DNA of 64,000 nucleotides from contig NZ_AP023396.1 in assembly GCF_014466955.1 (NCBI RefSeq), positions 2,294,001 through 2,358,000 on the forward strand, read 5' to 3'. Both the position numbers and the translations under genes were made by a program. Source of the stretch: Nocardia wallacei (GTDB taxonomy: Bacteria > Actinomycetota > Actinomycetes > Mycobacteriales > Mycobacteriaceae). Below are positions 35,961 through 45,398 of this stretch, one piece after another. Every line of letters begins with the position of its first letter. Within the stretch, counting starts at the first letter, position 1. The notes below the pieces were generated by a model. That model was not told where the DNA came from and did no database searches. It saw only the letters and a list, made by a program, of their open reading frames with translations.

Positions 35961-37307
35961 CTACATCGGGAAGCAGCGGGCGAAGGCGAGGAGCAGGCGG
36001 GGGGAGCCGTGGGGGCGGATGCGGCCCAGGAGGAGTGCTCGGGGGAGGACGGACTTGTCGGTGAGGACGCGGAGCCAGGTGTGGGCGTCCGCGGTGATTC
36101 GGATGTCGGGGGTGCCTTGGTGGCCGTCGGTGATGTCGAGGGTGCGGTCGTGGATCGATACGGTGATCCGGCGTCGCTCGGCGCCGGTGAAGGTGAAGTG
36201 GTAGGTCGCGTCGAGGCCGCGGGATTGCTCGCGCTGGAACAGCAGTGGCATCCCGGCGACGAATCGGGCGATGCTGGTGGGGCGTAGGCCGCGGCCGACG
36301 AGCTTGGTTCGCTTCTCCGGGAAGCGGTGCGCGACATACTGTTCGGCGTCCGAGCCGCGGACGACGTAGACGGTTTCGGCCTTGTGCTGCAGCGGGCGCA
36401 CCACGTCGTTGAGGTGGGCCCTGCTGTCGTCGAGGTAGGCGCCGATGACGTCCTCGCCCGCCGGGCAGACCGACATGCAGTACGCCGCTTTGTAATTGGC
36501 GCCGAACGACAGGCTCTGCCACATGGACGCGGTCTCGTTGTCGGCGACCCGCGATCGGTAATCGCCGGCGTCGCGGCTGTCGGCGAGCTGTTCCACCCAC
36601 TCCCCGAAATTGCCGAGGAACTCCCGGTAGTTGTGGGTGTAGCAGGCGGAGAAGTCGAAGTAGCCGTCGGGGGAGATGGCCCCGGTCGGGCAGGCCGCCA
36701 CGCACAGCTTGCACTCCAGGCACGGATCGAAGTCGATCGGCCGGGAGTATTCGCCGATCTCGGCGTCGATCACCACGGTGCCGAGCAGCACGAAGGACCC
36801 GAACTTCGGATGGATGACATTGCGGTGGATGCCCATCTTGCCCAGCCCGGCCGCCACCGCCACCGGCTTGTGCGAGACGACCCAGATCCGGTCCGGGAAG
36901 CGGTCCATCTCCATCGGGAAGCCGACGGCCGGATTCAACGCCCGCACACCCCGCTCCTGCAGCGCCGACACGATCCGGCGCGCCACGTCGTTGGTGTCGT
37001 CGGTGGCGTGGTGGAACTCGAGATTCGCCACCGACCGCGCGGGGCTGCGGATGCTGTCGCGGTTCATCCGGCACACGAAACCGATCAGTGCGCGGGCGCC
37101 GGGCAGCGCGGACTCGATCTCCGCGCGCTCGTCGGCCAGCTCCGGACGGTCGATCTCGACGAACCCCACGTCGTCGGCACCGGCCTGTAAGGCCAACTTT
37201 CGCAACCATTCCGCATCCAGCGGCCCCGGCCGCAGGACCGCATCGGCGGAGCGCTCACGAACCCGCACGACGGTGGGGTGCTCGTCGAACTTTCTCCGTT
37301 TGTCCAT
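35961..37307 (-). CDS. 4Fe-4S QueG-like protein fused to an SCP2 domain
   Basis: 448 aa from ATG 37307 (a longer frame to 37370 adds unconserved residues). Residues about 35-185 resemble the cobalamin-binding part of epoxyqueuosine reductase-like and reductive-dehalogenase-like proteins (GKMGIHRNVIHPKFGSFVLL). Ferredoxin cysteines Cys196, 199, 202, 206 (CLECKLCVAACPTG) and a second set including Cys277 and Cys281 (YCMSVCPAG). From about 355 the tail (YHFTFTGAERRRITVSIHDR...PDIRITADAHTWLRVLTDK) is a sterol-carrier (SCP2) domain. A lipid- or steroid-directed redox role is inferred. Gene stands alone. Confidence 0.78.
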   Translation of the reverse strand: MDKRRKFDEHPTVVRVRERSADAVLRPGPLDAEWLRKLALQAGADDVGFVEIDRPELADERAEIESALPGARALIGFVCRMNRDSIRSPARSVANLEFHHATDDTNDVARRIVSALQERGVRALNPAVGFPMEMDRFPDRIWVVSHKPVAVAAGLGKMGIHRNVIHPKFGSFVLLGTVVIDAEIGEYSRPIDFDPCLECKLCVAACPTGAISPDGYFDFSACYTHNYREFLGNFGEWVEQLADSRDAGDYRSRVADNETASMWQSLSFGANYKAAYCMSVCPAGEDVIGAYLDDSRAHLNDVVRPLQHKAETVYVVRGSDAEQYVAHRFPEKRTKLVGRGLRPTSIARFVAGMPLLFQREQSRGLDATYHFTFTGAERRRITVSIHDRTLDITDGHQGTPDIRITADAHTWLRVLTDKSVLPRALLLGRIRPHGSPRLLLAFARCFPM

Positions 37308-37496
37308 CCGGCAGCACCCGTCCGTCGACCGTGTTCCCTCGCGTGCGCATCGTATCCGCGCGGTCGGCACCCGGCGTGGACTTCGCGAATCATGCCGCGC
37401 GATAGTGAATTTCGCCGAAAATACCTACCGGATGGTTGTGACCGGGTACACCTACATCACCGGCGAAGCCGATAGCCGGACGGAAGCCAGGCGACG

Positions 37497-38831
37497 GTGA
37501 GTGTGATGACCAGGCGCGAGAACGCACCGGGACCGAAGCTGCCTATCGATATCCGGCGCTATCGTGTCGATGCCGCCGACCTGATGCTGGAGTTGCACCG
37601 CCGATACGGCGATATCGTCCGCTACCGGGTGGGCCCCCAACTGGTCCATCAGATCACCGACCCGGAACTCATCGGGCCGATCCTGCACGACAGGGACTCC
37701 TTCCGGCGCGGCAAGGTATATCGCGGATTCGACCTGTTCCTCGGCGACGGCATGCTCACCGCCGACGGCGAGAACTGGCGGGTCCGCCGCCGCGCCGGGC
37801 AGCCGCATTTCCGCACCGGACGACTGGCCGGGGCGATACCCGCGCTCACCGCCGCCGTGCGCGACCTACTGGCCCGCTGGGAAGTGCGCCTGGCCGCGGG
37901 CGAGCCGGTCGATCTCGTCCCCGAGATCATGCGGCTGACCTTGGACGCGGTGAGCCGCTCGCTGTTCGGCCGCACCCTGGGTGAGCACGGCGAGCGGGTG
38001 GTCGCGCTCGGTCCGGCCGTCCTGTCGGCCATGTTCCCCGGCAGCCCCGAGCAGTTGCTACCGTCCTGGCTGCCGACACCGGTGCGCCGCAGGCTGCGCA
38101 CCGCGCAGGGGGCATTCGACGCGGCCGCCGCGGAGATCCTCGCCCGGCATCGGTCGGACCCGTCGCCGGACGGTCTGGTCGGCGACCTGTTGCGCGCCCA
38201 GCGCGCCGATACCGGAGCGGCGCTGACCCGGCCCCAGGTCGCGGAGGAGTTGCGGACCTACCTGTGGACCGGATACGAGACCACGGGCTGCGGCCTGGTG
38301 TGGACGCTCTACGAGATCGCGCGGCATCCGGCGGTCCAGGACCGGCTGCGCGCGGAGTTGCGCGCGGTGCTCGCGGGCCGGGCCCCGGCCGCGGCGGATC
38401 TCCCGCGCCTGGGGTATCTGCGGCAGGTGGTCGACGAGGCGTTGCGACTGCATCCGCCGATCCCGAGCTTTCCGCGAGAACCGGTGCGCCCCATGATTAT
38501 CGGCGGCTACCGTATTCCGGCCGGTTCCACGGTCTTCCTCGGTTCCCGGGTGGTGCACCGTGATCCACGGTACTGGCCGGACCCCGAAGTCTTCGATCCC
38601 GGCCGGTTCGCACCCGATCACCCGAAACCGCTGCCCTACACCTACTTTCCCTTCGGCGGCGGTCCCCGCCGCTGCATCGGGGCGCCACTGGCCGAGTTGG
38701 AACTCGCGGTGGGCCTCGCCATGATCGTGCAGCGTTTCCGGCTCGGTCTCGACCCGGAAACGACTGTGCGCGAACACTTCCTGATATCGCTGCGGCCCCG
38801 CCCGGGCGTGCGGCTCACCCTCCGGGAGTGA
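37497..38831 (+). CDS. Cytochrome P450
   Basis: 444 aa. I-helix WTGYETTG (257-264), ExxR as EALR (314-317), heme loop FPFGGGPRRCIGAPLAELEL with Cys393 as heme ligand. Monooxygenase of unknown substrate; electron partners are not encoded nearby. GTG 37497 or ATG 37506 could start it. Its stop is 6 bp from the convergent L,D-transpeptidase stop. Confidence 0.95.
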   Translation: MSVMTRRENAPGPKLPIDIRRYRVDAADLMLELHRRYGDIVRYRVGPQLVHQITDPELIGPILHDRDSFRRGKVYRGFDLFLGDGMLTADGENWRVRRRAGQPHFRTGRLAGAIPALTAAVRDLLARWEVRLAAGEPVDLVPEIMRLTLDAVSRSLFGRTLGEHGERVVALGPAVLSAMFPGSPEQLLPSWLPTPVRRRLRTAQGAFDAAAAEILARHRSDPSPDGLVGDLLRAQRADTGAALTRPQVAEELRTYLWTGYETTGCGLVWTLYEIARHPAVQDRLRAELRAVLAGRAPAAADLPRLGYLRQVVDEALRLHPPIPSFPREPVRPMIIGGYRIPAGSTVFLGSRVVHRDPRYWPDPEVFDPGRFAPDHPKPLPYTYFPFGGGPRRCIGAPLAELELAVGLAMIVQRFRLGLDPETTVREHFLISLRPRPGVRLTLRE

Positions 38832-38837
38832 CCGGTC

Positions 38838-40067
38838 TCAGTGCAGCGCGCTGCCCGCCTGCCATTCCTCCCACGGAATGGTCCAGTCCCCGTTGTCCCA
38901 CGACTGCAGCGGCGGCCCGGTGGTGTTGCGGACCTCCACCACATCGCCCGGCACCGCGAAGTTGTAGAACCACTTGGCGTTCTCGCCGTTGAGGTTCAGG
39001 CAGCCGTGCGAGGTGTTCTGACTGCCCTGCGCCCACACCGTGGAGTCCAGCTGGTGCAGGTAGATGCCGTCGCTGCTGATGCGGGTGGCCCAGTTGATGG
39101 TCTCCTTGTAGCCGAGCCGCGAGTTCACCGGCAGGCCGTAGCTGGCGGAGTCCATGATCACCGGATTGCCCTTGTCCATGACCGTGTAGACGCCGGCCGG
39201 CGTGTTGAAGTAGATGGTCTTGTTGCCGACCTGCTCGCTGCCGCCGCGCCCCATGGAGGTGGGCATGGTGCGGATCAGCTTGCCGTTCTCGAACACTTGC
39301 ACCTGATGGGTGTTGTCGTCGGCGATCGAGATGTGCGACGGGCCGATGGTGAAGGTGGTCTTGGAGTCCTCCTGGCCGTACATGCCCTCGCCGAGTTCCG
39401 CGCCGAAGATGTTCGCCGCCACCGTCACCTTGGTGTTCGACGCCCAGTACTGCTGCGGCCGCCAGTGCGCGTTGCGGTCGTCGAACCAGTACCAGGAGCC
39501 CTGGACCGGCGGGTCCGATGTCACGCTCAACCGCTTCTCGGCGGCGGCGCGGTCCGGAATCGGCTCGTCGAAGTGCGCGACGATCACGGTGCCGACCCCG
39601 TAGGTGCCGCCGTCGGCCAGCGGTAGGCCACCCGTGGTGGTCAGGTACGCCTTGGTCTGGTTGCCCGGCGTCAAGGTCGAGAAGGAAGCCGTCAAGGGTC
39701 CGCTGGGACCGCTGATCGTCAACCCCTGCGCGGTAACCCGGTAGGTATGGCCGTAACCGAGCGGGCCGGTCGGTTTCCAAGCCGTTTTGTCCGGTGTGAG
39801 AATTCCTTCCACCGGTTTGCCCTGTTCGTTGGTCATCGAGACCGACGTCAGAATGCCATCGGAGGTGGAGACCTCGATTTTGCCTAGCGGGTCGACATCC
39901 TCACTCCCGGCTGCCGGGGTCACCGAGAGCACCGGCGCCGCCGGTTTCGGTGTGGCCGGGCCCGATTTCGAATCGGATCCCGACGAGGATGAGCACGCGG
40001 CCATCAGCATCGTCACCAGGGCGATTACACCCAATGCGACACAGAATCGGCAGCGGCGACCTGACAT
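38838..40067 (-). CDS. L,D-transpeptidase lipoprotein (LdtMt2-like)
   Basis: 409 aa, like LdtMt2 (408). Signal peptide with lipobox LMAAC (lipidated Cys25), two Ig-like domains (about 45-245), and YkuD catalytic domain with SHGCLNLNG, His354 and Cys356, followed by the class 2 C-terminal tail ending WEEWQAGSALH. Makes 3-3 cross-links in peptidoglycan at the outer face; target of carbapenems. ATG 40067 chosen because it begins the signal peptide; the frame extends to 40175 without homology. Divergent from a two-component system. Confidence 0.95.
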   Translation of the reverse strand: MSGRRCRFCVALGVIALVTMLMAACSSSSGSDSKSGPATPKPAAPVLSVTPAAGSEDVDPLGKIEVSTSDGILTSVSMTNEQGKPVEGILTPDKTAWKPTGPLGYGHTYRVTAQGLTISGPSGPLTASFSTLTPGNQTKAYLTTTGGLPLADGGTYGVGTVIVAHFDEPIPDRAAAEKRLSVTSDPPVQGSWYWFDDRNAHWRPQQYWASNTKVTVAANIFGAELGEGMYGQEDSKTTFTIGPSHISIADDNTHQVQVFENGKLIRTMPTSMGRGGSEQVGNKTIYFNTPAGVYTVMDKGNPVIMDSASYGLPVNSRLGYKETINWATRISSDGIYLHQLDSTVWAQGSQNTSHGCLNLNGENAKWFYNFAVPGDVVEVRNTTGPPLQSWDNGDWTIPWEEWQAGSALH

Positions 40068-40298
40068 GGTGTCTCCTGCGCTCGCCGTGCGCTTGCCGAG
40101 CGAGTCCCCCGCAGCGCACCATCGCCTAACTGTCTTGCCGGGTAGTTTACGGGGAGACCCGGTCGGGAGGCACATCGAGGTGTTGCCCCAGGTTTACGAA
40201 ACGGTTGTACGGGTACTCCCGTTACCGTTCTCTGCCCTCCGTAACCGCGCTGTCGTGGCGCTGGGGCACCAGGCCGAGTATCTGCTAGGGAAGAAGCT
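40068..40298. promoter_or_regulatory. Divergent promoter region, ldt / two-component system
   Basis: 231 bp. It holds GTTTACG elements at about 40145 and 40192, the latter within the palindrome GTTTACGAAAC, followed by two CCGTTAC/CGTTCTC-like steps. They might be sites for the adjacent regulator. No clear sigma motif is resolved by eye. Confidence 0.3.
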
Positions 40299-41021
40299 AT
40301 GAGCGCTAACCTGATGATCGTAGAAGACGACGACCGGGTCCGGAGCGCCCTGCGGCTGGCCATGGAGGATGAGGGCTACGACGTCGAGGAGGCCGAGGAG
40401 GCGGAGGACGCCCTCGAGCACCTGCGCGACAACGGCGCACCCGATGTGATGATCGTCGATCTGATGCTGGGGGAGATGGACGGGTTCTCGTGTATTCGTG
40501 AGATCCGCCGCGATCACGATGTGCCGATAATAGTGGTCAGCGCGCGTGACGATACTCACGATGTGGTGGCCGCGCTGGAGGCCGGTGCCGACGATTTCGT
40601 CACCAAGCCGTTCGAGATCAAGGAGATCACCGCGCGGATGCGGGCACTGCGCCGGCGCGCGCAGCAGTTCGCCGAGCCCGATCCCGAGCCCGCCGCCCCC
40701 GAGGAGATGGTGCTCGACGCCGACCCCGACGAGCCGCTGGTGTTGTCGGTGGACGGCGGCACGGTGCGCCGCGGCGACGAGGAACTGCACCTGACGCTCA
40801 CCGAGTTCCGGCTGCTGTGCGAACTCGCGGAGACGCCGGGCCGGGTGCTGTCCCGCAGCGTCCTGCTCGAAAGAGTCTGGGACCGCGGCTTTTTCGGCGA
40901 CGAGCGGATAGTGGACGTGCATGTGCGCCGACTGCGCACCAAGATCGAGCGGGACCCCTCGGAGCCCTGTCTGGTCGTCACCGTGCGAGGACTCGGTTAT
41001 CGACTCGATGTCCAGCGCTGA
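40299..41021 (+). CDS. OmpR-family response regulator
   Basis: 240 aa. Receiver with phosphoacceptor Asp54 (VMIVDLMLGEMDG) and Lys in DDFVTKPFEIKEI; acidic linker (PEEMVLDADPDEP); winged helix (LTLTEFRLLCELAE, RIVDVHVRRLRTKIERD). Resembles CseB of Streptomyces in its N-terminus. Target unknown: candidates are the divergent L,D-transpeptidase gene and the downstream ect operon. Its 3' end overlaps the kinase gene by 14 bp. Confidence 0.9.
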   Translation: MSANLMIVEDDDRVRSALRLAMEDEGYDVEEAEEAEDALEHLRDNGAPDVMIVDLMLGEMDGFSCIREIRRDHDVPIIVVSARDDTHDVVAALEAGADDFVTKPFEIKEITARMRALRRRAQQFAEPDPEPAAPEEMVLDADPDEPLVLSVDGGTVRRGDEELHLTLTEFRLLCELAETPGRVLSRSVLLERVWDRGFFGDERIVDVHVRRLRTKIERDPSEPCLVVTVRGLGYRLDVQR

Positions 41022-42027
41022 GCCGCGCCGGGGACTGCGCGAGCTGAGCCGCCAAAGTCTGCGCGGCCGAGCGATTTTCGCGTTCGCCGTGATGTCCGGC
41101 CTGGTGTCGGGGCTGTTCGTGGCGGTCGTGTCGGTCCTGTCCGAAGGTTTCTGGCTGCCCCTCGCGATCTGCCTGGTCGGGGGGACCGCGGTGGGCGCCG
41201 GATTCGGGTTGTGGCTGTCGCGGCGGTTGCTGGTGCCGCTGCGGCGGCTGACCCGGACCGCCGCGCGGATCGCCTCGGGCGAACTCGGCACCCGGCTGCC
41301 CGACACCGACGACCCCGATCTGGCGCCGACGGTGGACGCGTTCAACACCATGGTCGATTCTCTACAACGACGTATCGATCGCGAGCGGCGGCTGGTCGGT
41401 GACGTGAGTCATGAACTGCGTACGCCGTTGACGACGCTCACCACCAGCGTCGGGGTGATGTCGCGCTACGAGGAGGAACTCCCGCAGCGGTCGCGCCACG
41501 CGCTGGTACTGGTGCGCGCCGAACTGGAACATCTGCGCCGCCTGCTCGACGACCTGCTGGCGTTGGCTCGCGCGGAGGCGCGTATGCATCGCGCCGACGC
41601 CGAACCGGTATCGGTGCGCGAACTGCTCACCCACACCCTGTCCGAACTGCGCTACCCGCCCGATCTGCTGCACGTCGCCACCGATGCCACGGTGACCGGC
41701 CGCAAGCTGGAACTCGAACGGGCCGTGGTGAATCTGCTGGAGAACGCCGATCGCCACGGCGGCGGCGTGATGTCGGTGGGTGTGGATCGGGCCGGTGCGC
41801 AGGTGGTCATCACCGTCGACGACCACGGACCCGGTGTGGCACCGGAGGATCGGCAACGCATATTCGAACGTTTCGTGACGGTGCGTCGCGGCCGCCGCGC
41901 CGCCGCGGGCACCGGCATCGGGCTGGCGCTCGTCGCCGAAACCGTTGCCGCACATGGCGGAACGGTGGTGTGCACGGATCGGCCGGGAGGTGGTGCGCGC
42001 TTCGTCGTGCGGCTGCCCGCGAAGTGA
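41008..42027 (+). CDS. Sensor histidine kinase
   Basis: 339 aa. Two membrane helices (about 20-45 and 49-71) with a very short loop, so sensing is probably within the membrane; HAMP (72-122), His135 in GDVSHELRTPL, N-box NLLENADRHGG and G-box GTGIGLALV. Partner of the preceding regulator. Stop lies 84 bp before the ectA start. Confidence 0.9.
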   Translation: MSSAEPRRGLRELSRQSLRGRAIFAFAVMSGLVSGLFVAVVSVLSEGFWLPLAICLVGGTAVGAGFGLWLSRRLLVPLRRLTRTAARIASGELGTRLPDTDDPDLAPTVDAFNTMVDSLQRRIDRERRLVGDVSHELRTPLTTLTTSVGVMSRYEEELPQRSRHALVLVRAELEHLRRLLDDLLALARAEARMHRADAEPVSVRELLTHTLSELRYPPDLLHVATDATVTGRKLELERAVVNLLENADRHGGGVMSVGVDRAGAQVVITVDDHGPGVAPEDRQRIFERFVTVRRGRRAAAGTGIGLALVAETVAAHGGTVVCTDRPGGGARFVVRLPAK

Positions 42028-42111
42028 CGAAATTCACTGATTAAACGGATGTAACGTAACCGTAATGAACTCGACAGGTTGGGCTCAAAGTTCATTGGCA
42101 ATTCTGGAAGG

Positions 42112-42702
42112 GTGATAGAGACCCGAACACGGAGTACTCCATTCGGTTCCCCTTCTCCCGATAGGCAGGATTCAGATCGGGATACCTCTGCGCCGGCGGT
42201 CATTCGCACGCCGCGGCTTGGTGACGGGGCGCCGATGTGGCGTATTGCCGTCGAATCCCAGGTATTGGACGCAAATTCCAGCTACGCCTACCTTCTGTGG
42301 TGCCGAGATTTCCGGGCGACCTCCGTCGTCGCCGAAATCGGATCGGAAATCGCAGGCTTCGTCACCGGATATCTCCGGCCCGAAGCGCCGGACACGGTAT
42401 TCGTGTGGCAGGTCGCCGTCGACCACGCCTTCCGGGGCCGCGGACTCGGTGTGGCGATGCTGGATCAGTTGGTGGACAACGTCGCCGAGCACGGGGTATC
42501 GATGCTGGAGACGACGATTTCGCCGGACAACGCGGCCTCGCGGGCGATGTTCGCCTCGTTGGCGCGGCGCCGGGGCGCCCAGCTGACCCGAGAGACATTG
42601 TTCGAACCGCAAGATTTCCCGGACGGTCACGAATCAGAGGACCTGTACCGGATCGCGCCATTGCATTCCGTGGCGCACACCACACGAAAGGATCATCGAT
42701 GA
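42112..42702 (+). CDS. ectA: L-2,4-diaminobutyrate acetyltransferase
   Basis: About 196 aa GNAT enzyme: IRTPRLGDGAPMWRIAVESQ, VWQVAVDHAFRGRGLGVAML (acetyl-CoA loop) and LETTISPDNAASRAMFASLA are EctA marks. Acetylates diaminobutyrate at the N-gamma position in ectoine synthesis. GTG 42112 is chosen; the first 30 residues are unconserved, so a later start is possible. The 84-bp upstream gap contains GTAACGTAACCGTAATGAAC repeats. ATGA overlap with ectB. Confidence 0.92.
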   Translation: MIETRTRSTPFGSPSPDRQDSDRDTSAPAVIRTPRLGDGAPMWRIAVESQVLDANSSYAYLLWCRDFRATSVVAEIGSEIAGFVTGYLRPEAPDTVFVWQVAVDHAFRGRGLGVAMLDQLVDNVAEHGVSMLETTISPDNAASRAMFASLARRRGAQLTRETLFEPQDFPDGHESEDLYRIAPLHSVAHTTRKDHR

Positions 42703-43961
42703 CCACCGCTGAGATGACCGTTTTCGAATCGCTCGAATCCAATGTCCGTGGCTACTGCCGATCTTGGCCTACCCTGTTCGACACCGCGCAGGGTTCGTGG
42801 ATCCGCGACGGCAGCGGACGCGACTATCTGGATTTCTTCGCCGGCGCCGGCGCATTGAACTACGGCCACAACAATCCCGTGCTCAAACAGGCGCTGATCG
42901 ATTACATCTCGCGCGACGGCATCACGCACGGACTCGATATGTCCACCGTGGCCAAGCAGCAGTTGCTGGAGACGATCGACAGCGTGCTGCTCGATCCGCG
43001 CGGGCTGGACTACAAGGTGCAGTTCCCCGGCCCGACCGGCGCCAACGCGGTCGAGGCGGCGCTGAAGCTGGCGCGCAAGATCACCGGGCGCACCACGATT
43101 CTCAACTTCACCAACGCCTTTCACGGCATGACGCTGGGCGCGCTGTCGGTGACCGGCAACGCCACCAAGCGGGCCGGCGCGGGCGTCCCGCTGGTGCATG
43201 TGAATCCGATGCCCTACGACGGCTACCTGGACGGCGCCGACGAGCTGGCCTGGATGGAGAAGGCCCTCGACGACGGCTCCTCGGGTGTGGACAAGCCCGC
43301 CGCCGTGATCGTGGAGACCGTGCAGGGTGAGGGCGGTGTCAACGTCGCGCGTGCGGAGTGGCTGAAGCGGCTGTCGGAGCTGTGCGCGGCGCGCGACATC
43401 CTGCTGATCGTCGACGACGTGCAGATGGGCTGCGGCCGCACCGGACCGTTCTTCTCCTTCGAGATCGCGGGCATCACCCCCGACATCGTCACGCTGTCGA
43501 AGTCGATCGGCGGCTACGGCATGCCGCTGGCGCTGGTGCTGATGCGCCGCGAGCTGGACCAGTGGGCGCCGGGCGAGCACAACGGCACCTTCCGCGGGAA
43601 CAACCCGGCCTTCGTGACCGCGACCGCCGCGCTGGAGCACTTCTGGTCCGACACCCGCCTCGCGGAGGCCACCGCCGCCAAGGGCGCGCGCATCCACAAG
43701 TCCTTCAGCGAGCTGTCGGAGAACTACGAGGGTGTGTCGACCCGTGGCCGCGGCCTCGTGCACGGCCTGGTGTTCGACGAGCCCTCCGAGGCGAACAAGG
43801 TCAGCCGGATCGCCTTCGAACAGGGGTTGCTGGTGGAGACCTCGGGCGCGGAGGATGAGGTGGTGAAGCTGCTGCCGCCGCTGACCATTACCGATGACGA
43901 ACTCGACCACGGCCTGGGCATCCTGGGCAACGCGGTCGACATGGCCCGAGGAGGCAACTGA
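42699..43961 (+). CDS. ectB: Diaminobutyrate-2-oxoglutarate transaminase
   Basis: 420 aa class III aminotransferase: GPTGANAVEAALKLARKITG, VDDVQMGCGRTGPFFSFE, and the PLP lysine (about 268) in TLSKSIGGYG. Converts aspartate semialdehyde to diaminobutyrate. Overlaps ectA by 4 bp; ectC starts 2 bp after its stop. Confidence 0.97.
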   Translation: MTTAEMTVFESLESNVRGYCRSWPTLFDTAQGSWIRDGSGRDYLDFFAGAGALNYGHNNPVLKQALIDYISRDGITHGLDMSTVAKQQLLETIDSVLLDPRGLDYKVQFPGPTGANAVEAALKLARKITGRTTILNFTNAFHGMTLGALSVTGNATKRAGAGVPLVHVNPMPYDGYLDGADELAWMEKALDDGSSGVDKPAAVIVETVQGEGGVNVARAEWLKRLSELCAARDILLIVDDVQMGCGRTGPFFSFEIAGITPDIVTLSKSIGGYGMPLALVLMRRELDQWAPGEHNGTFRGNNPAFVTATAALEHFWSDTRLAEATAAKGARIHKSFSELSENYEGVSTRGRGLVHGLVFDEPSEANKVSRIAFEQGLLVETSGAEDEVVKLLPPLTITDDELDHGLGILGNAVDMARGGN

Positions 43962-43963
43962 CC

Positions 43964-44356
43964 ATGATCGTGCGCACTACGGAGGAGATCACCGGCACCG
44001 ACCGCGACGTCGCGGACGCCGGCTGGCGCAGCAAGCGGATCATTCTCGGCGGCGACAAGGTCGGTTTCTCTTTTCACGAGACCACGATTCAGGCCGGCAC
44101 CGTGCACGAGTTCCATTACGCCAACCACGTCGAGGCGGTGTGGTTGATCGAGGGTGAGGCCACTCTCACCGATCTGGACAACGGTGTCACCTACGAATTG
44201 GGGCCTGGCTCGATGTACCTGCTGAACGGGCACGAGCGCCACCGCATCGAGACACGCACGCAGATGCGGGCGTTGTGTGTGTTCAATCCGCCGGTCACGG
44301 GCCAGGAGGTGCACGACGAGAACGGCGTCTATCCGTTGGTCGCCGTTCCAGACTAG
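43964..44356 (+). CDS. ectC: L-ectoine synthase
   Basis: 130 aa cupin; cyclises N-gamma-acetyl-diaminobutyrate to ectoine. Family marks: MIVRTTEEI, KVGFSFHETTIQAGT and LLNGHERHRIET. Usual length. Confidence 0.97.
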   Translation: MIVRTTEEITGTDRDVADAGWRSKRIILGGDKVGFSFHETTIQAGTVHEFHYANHVEAVWLIEGEATLTDLDNGVTYELGPGSMYLLNGHERHRIETRTQMRALCVFNPPVTGQEVHDENGVYPLVAVPD

Positions 44357-44375
44357 GTAGGAGGACAACACCGCG

Positions 44376-45260
44376 ATGACGTTGGCCGACAGTCGAATCG
44401 ATCGCTACCGCACCCGAACGCTGACCGCGGTGCCGCCGATCGAACGCACCGATCCGACCGTGTGGGGCCGGATCACCTCGCCGGAACTGGCGAACTTCGA
44501 CGCCGACGGGTACGCGATCATCGACCAGTTGCTGTCGCCGGAGGAGGTGGCCGACTTCTCCCTGGAGATCGACCGCCTGGCCGCCGATCCCGAACTGCGC
44601 CTGGACGATCGGGTGATCATCGAGAAGAAGTCGAACCGGGTGCGGTCGATCTTCGAGGTGCACAAGATCAGCCGGGCGGTCGCGGATCTGATCCGGGACG
44701 AGCGTGTGGTCGGGCTTGCCCGGCAGGTGCTCGGCTCCGAGGTGTACATCCACCAGAGCCGGGTCAACTACATGCCGGGTTTCGAGGGCGCGGGGTTCTA
44801 CTGGCACTCCGACTTCGAGACCTGGCACGCCGAGGACGGCATGCCGTCCCCGCGGGCGGTGAGCCTGTCGATCGCGTTGACAGAGAATTATCCGTTCAAC
44901 GGCAGCCTGATGGTGATGCCGGGCTCGCAGCGCACCTTCGTGCCGTGCCAGGGTGAGACTCCGGCGGAGCACTACCGGGAATCGTTGCGGGAACAGGAGA
45001 TCGGCGTGCCCTCGCACGCCGACATCACCGATCTGGCCAACAAGCACGGCATCGCGCAGTTCACGGGGGCGCGCGGGTCGGCGCTGCTGTTCGATTCGAA
45101 CATCATGCACGCCTCGGCCAACAACATCACGCCGTTCCCGCGCTCGAACATCTTCCTGGTGTTCAACAGCGTGGAGAACACCCTCGTGCCGGAGCCGTAC
45201 GCGGCCAGGGAGATCCGGCCGACGTACATCGCCGCCCGGGACTTCGATCCCGTGCGGTAG
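44376..45260 (+). CDS. ectD: Ectoine hydroxylase
   Basis: 294 aa Fe(II)/2-oxoglutarate dioxygenase; makes 5-hydroxyectoine. Iron ligands His144 and Asp146 (YWHSDFETWH) and His245 (NIMHASANN). AGGAGGACAACACCGCG precedes ATG 44376. Ends the ect operon before a strong hairpin. No ectoine transporter or aspartokinase is adjacent. Confidence 0.97.
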   Translation: MTLADSRIDRYRTRTLTAVPPIERTDPTVWGRITSPELANFDADGYAIIDQLLSPEEVADFSLEIDRLAADPELRLDDRVIIEKKSNRVRSIFEVHKISRAVADLIRDERVVGLARQVLGSEVYIHQSRVNYMPGFEGAGFYWHSDFETWHAEDGMPSPRAVSLSIALTENYPFNGSLMVMPGSQRTFVPCQGETPAEHYRESLREQEIGVPSHADITDLANKHGIAQFTGARGSALLFDSNIMHASANNITPFPRSNIFLVFNSVENTLVPEPYAAREIRPTYIAARDFDPVR

Positions 45261-45346
45261 CGGGGTTCGGGCCGTGCGACGGAGCACGGTGTCCGGTCGG
45301 GCCCGGCCGTCGAGCGAGCGCGTACATCACGGCCGGGTTACCGAAA

Positions 45347-45390
45347 GACGAGGCGCCGCCCGCTTCTTCGGAAGCGGGCGGCGCCTCGTC
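45347..45390. terminator. Perfect 20-bp hairpin with UUCG loop
   Basis: Arms 45347-45366 and 45371-45390 are exact reverse complements around TTCG closed by C-G, the very stable UUCG tetraloop. It sits between convergent ectD and fadE and should terminate both. Confidence 0.92.
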
Positions 45391-45398
45391 GGTTCGGA

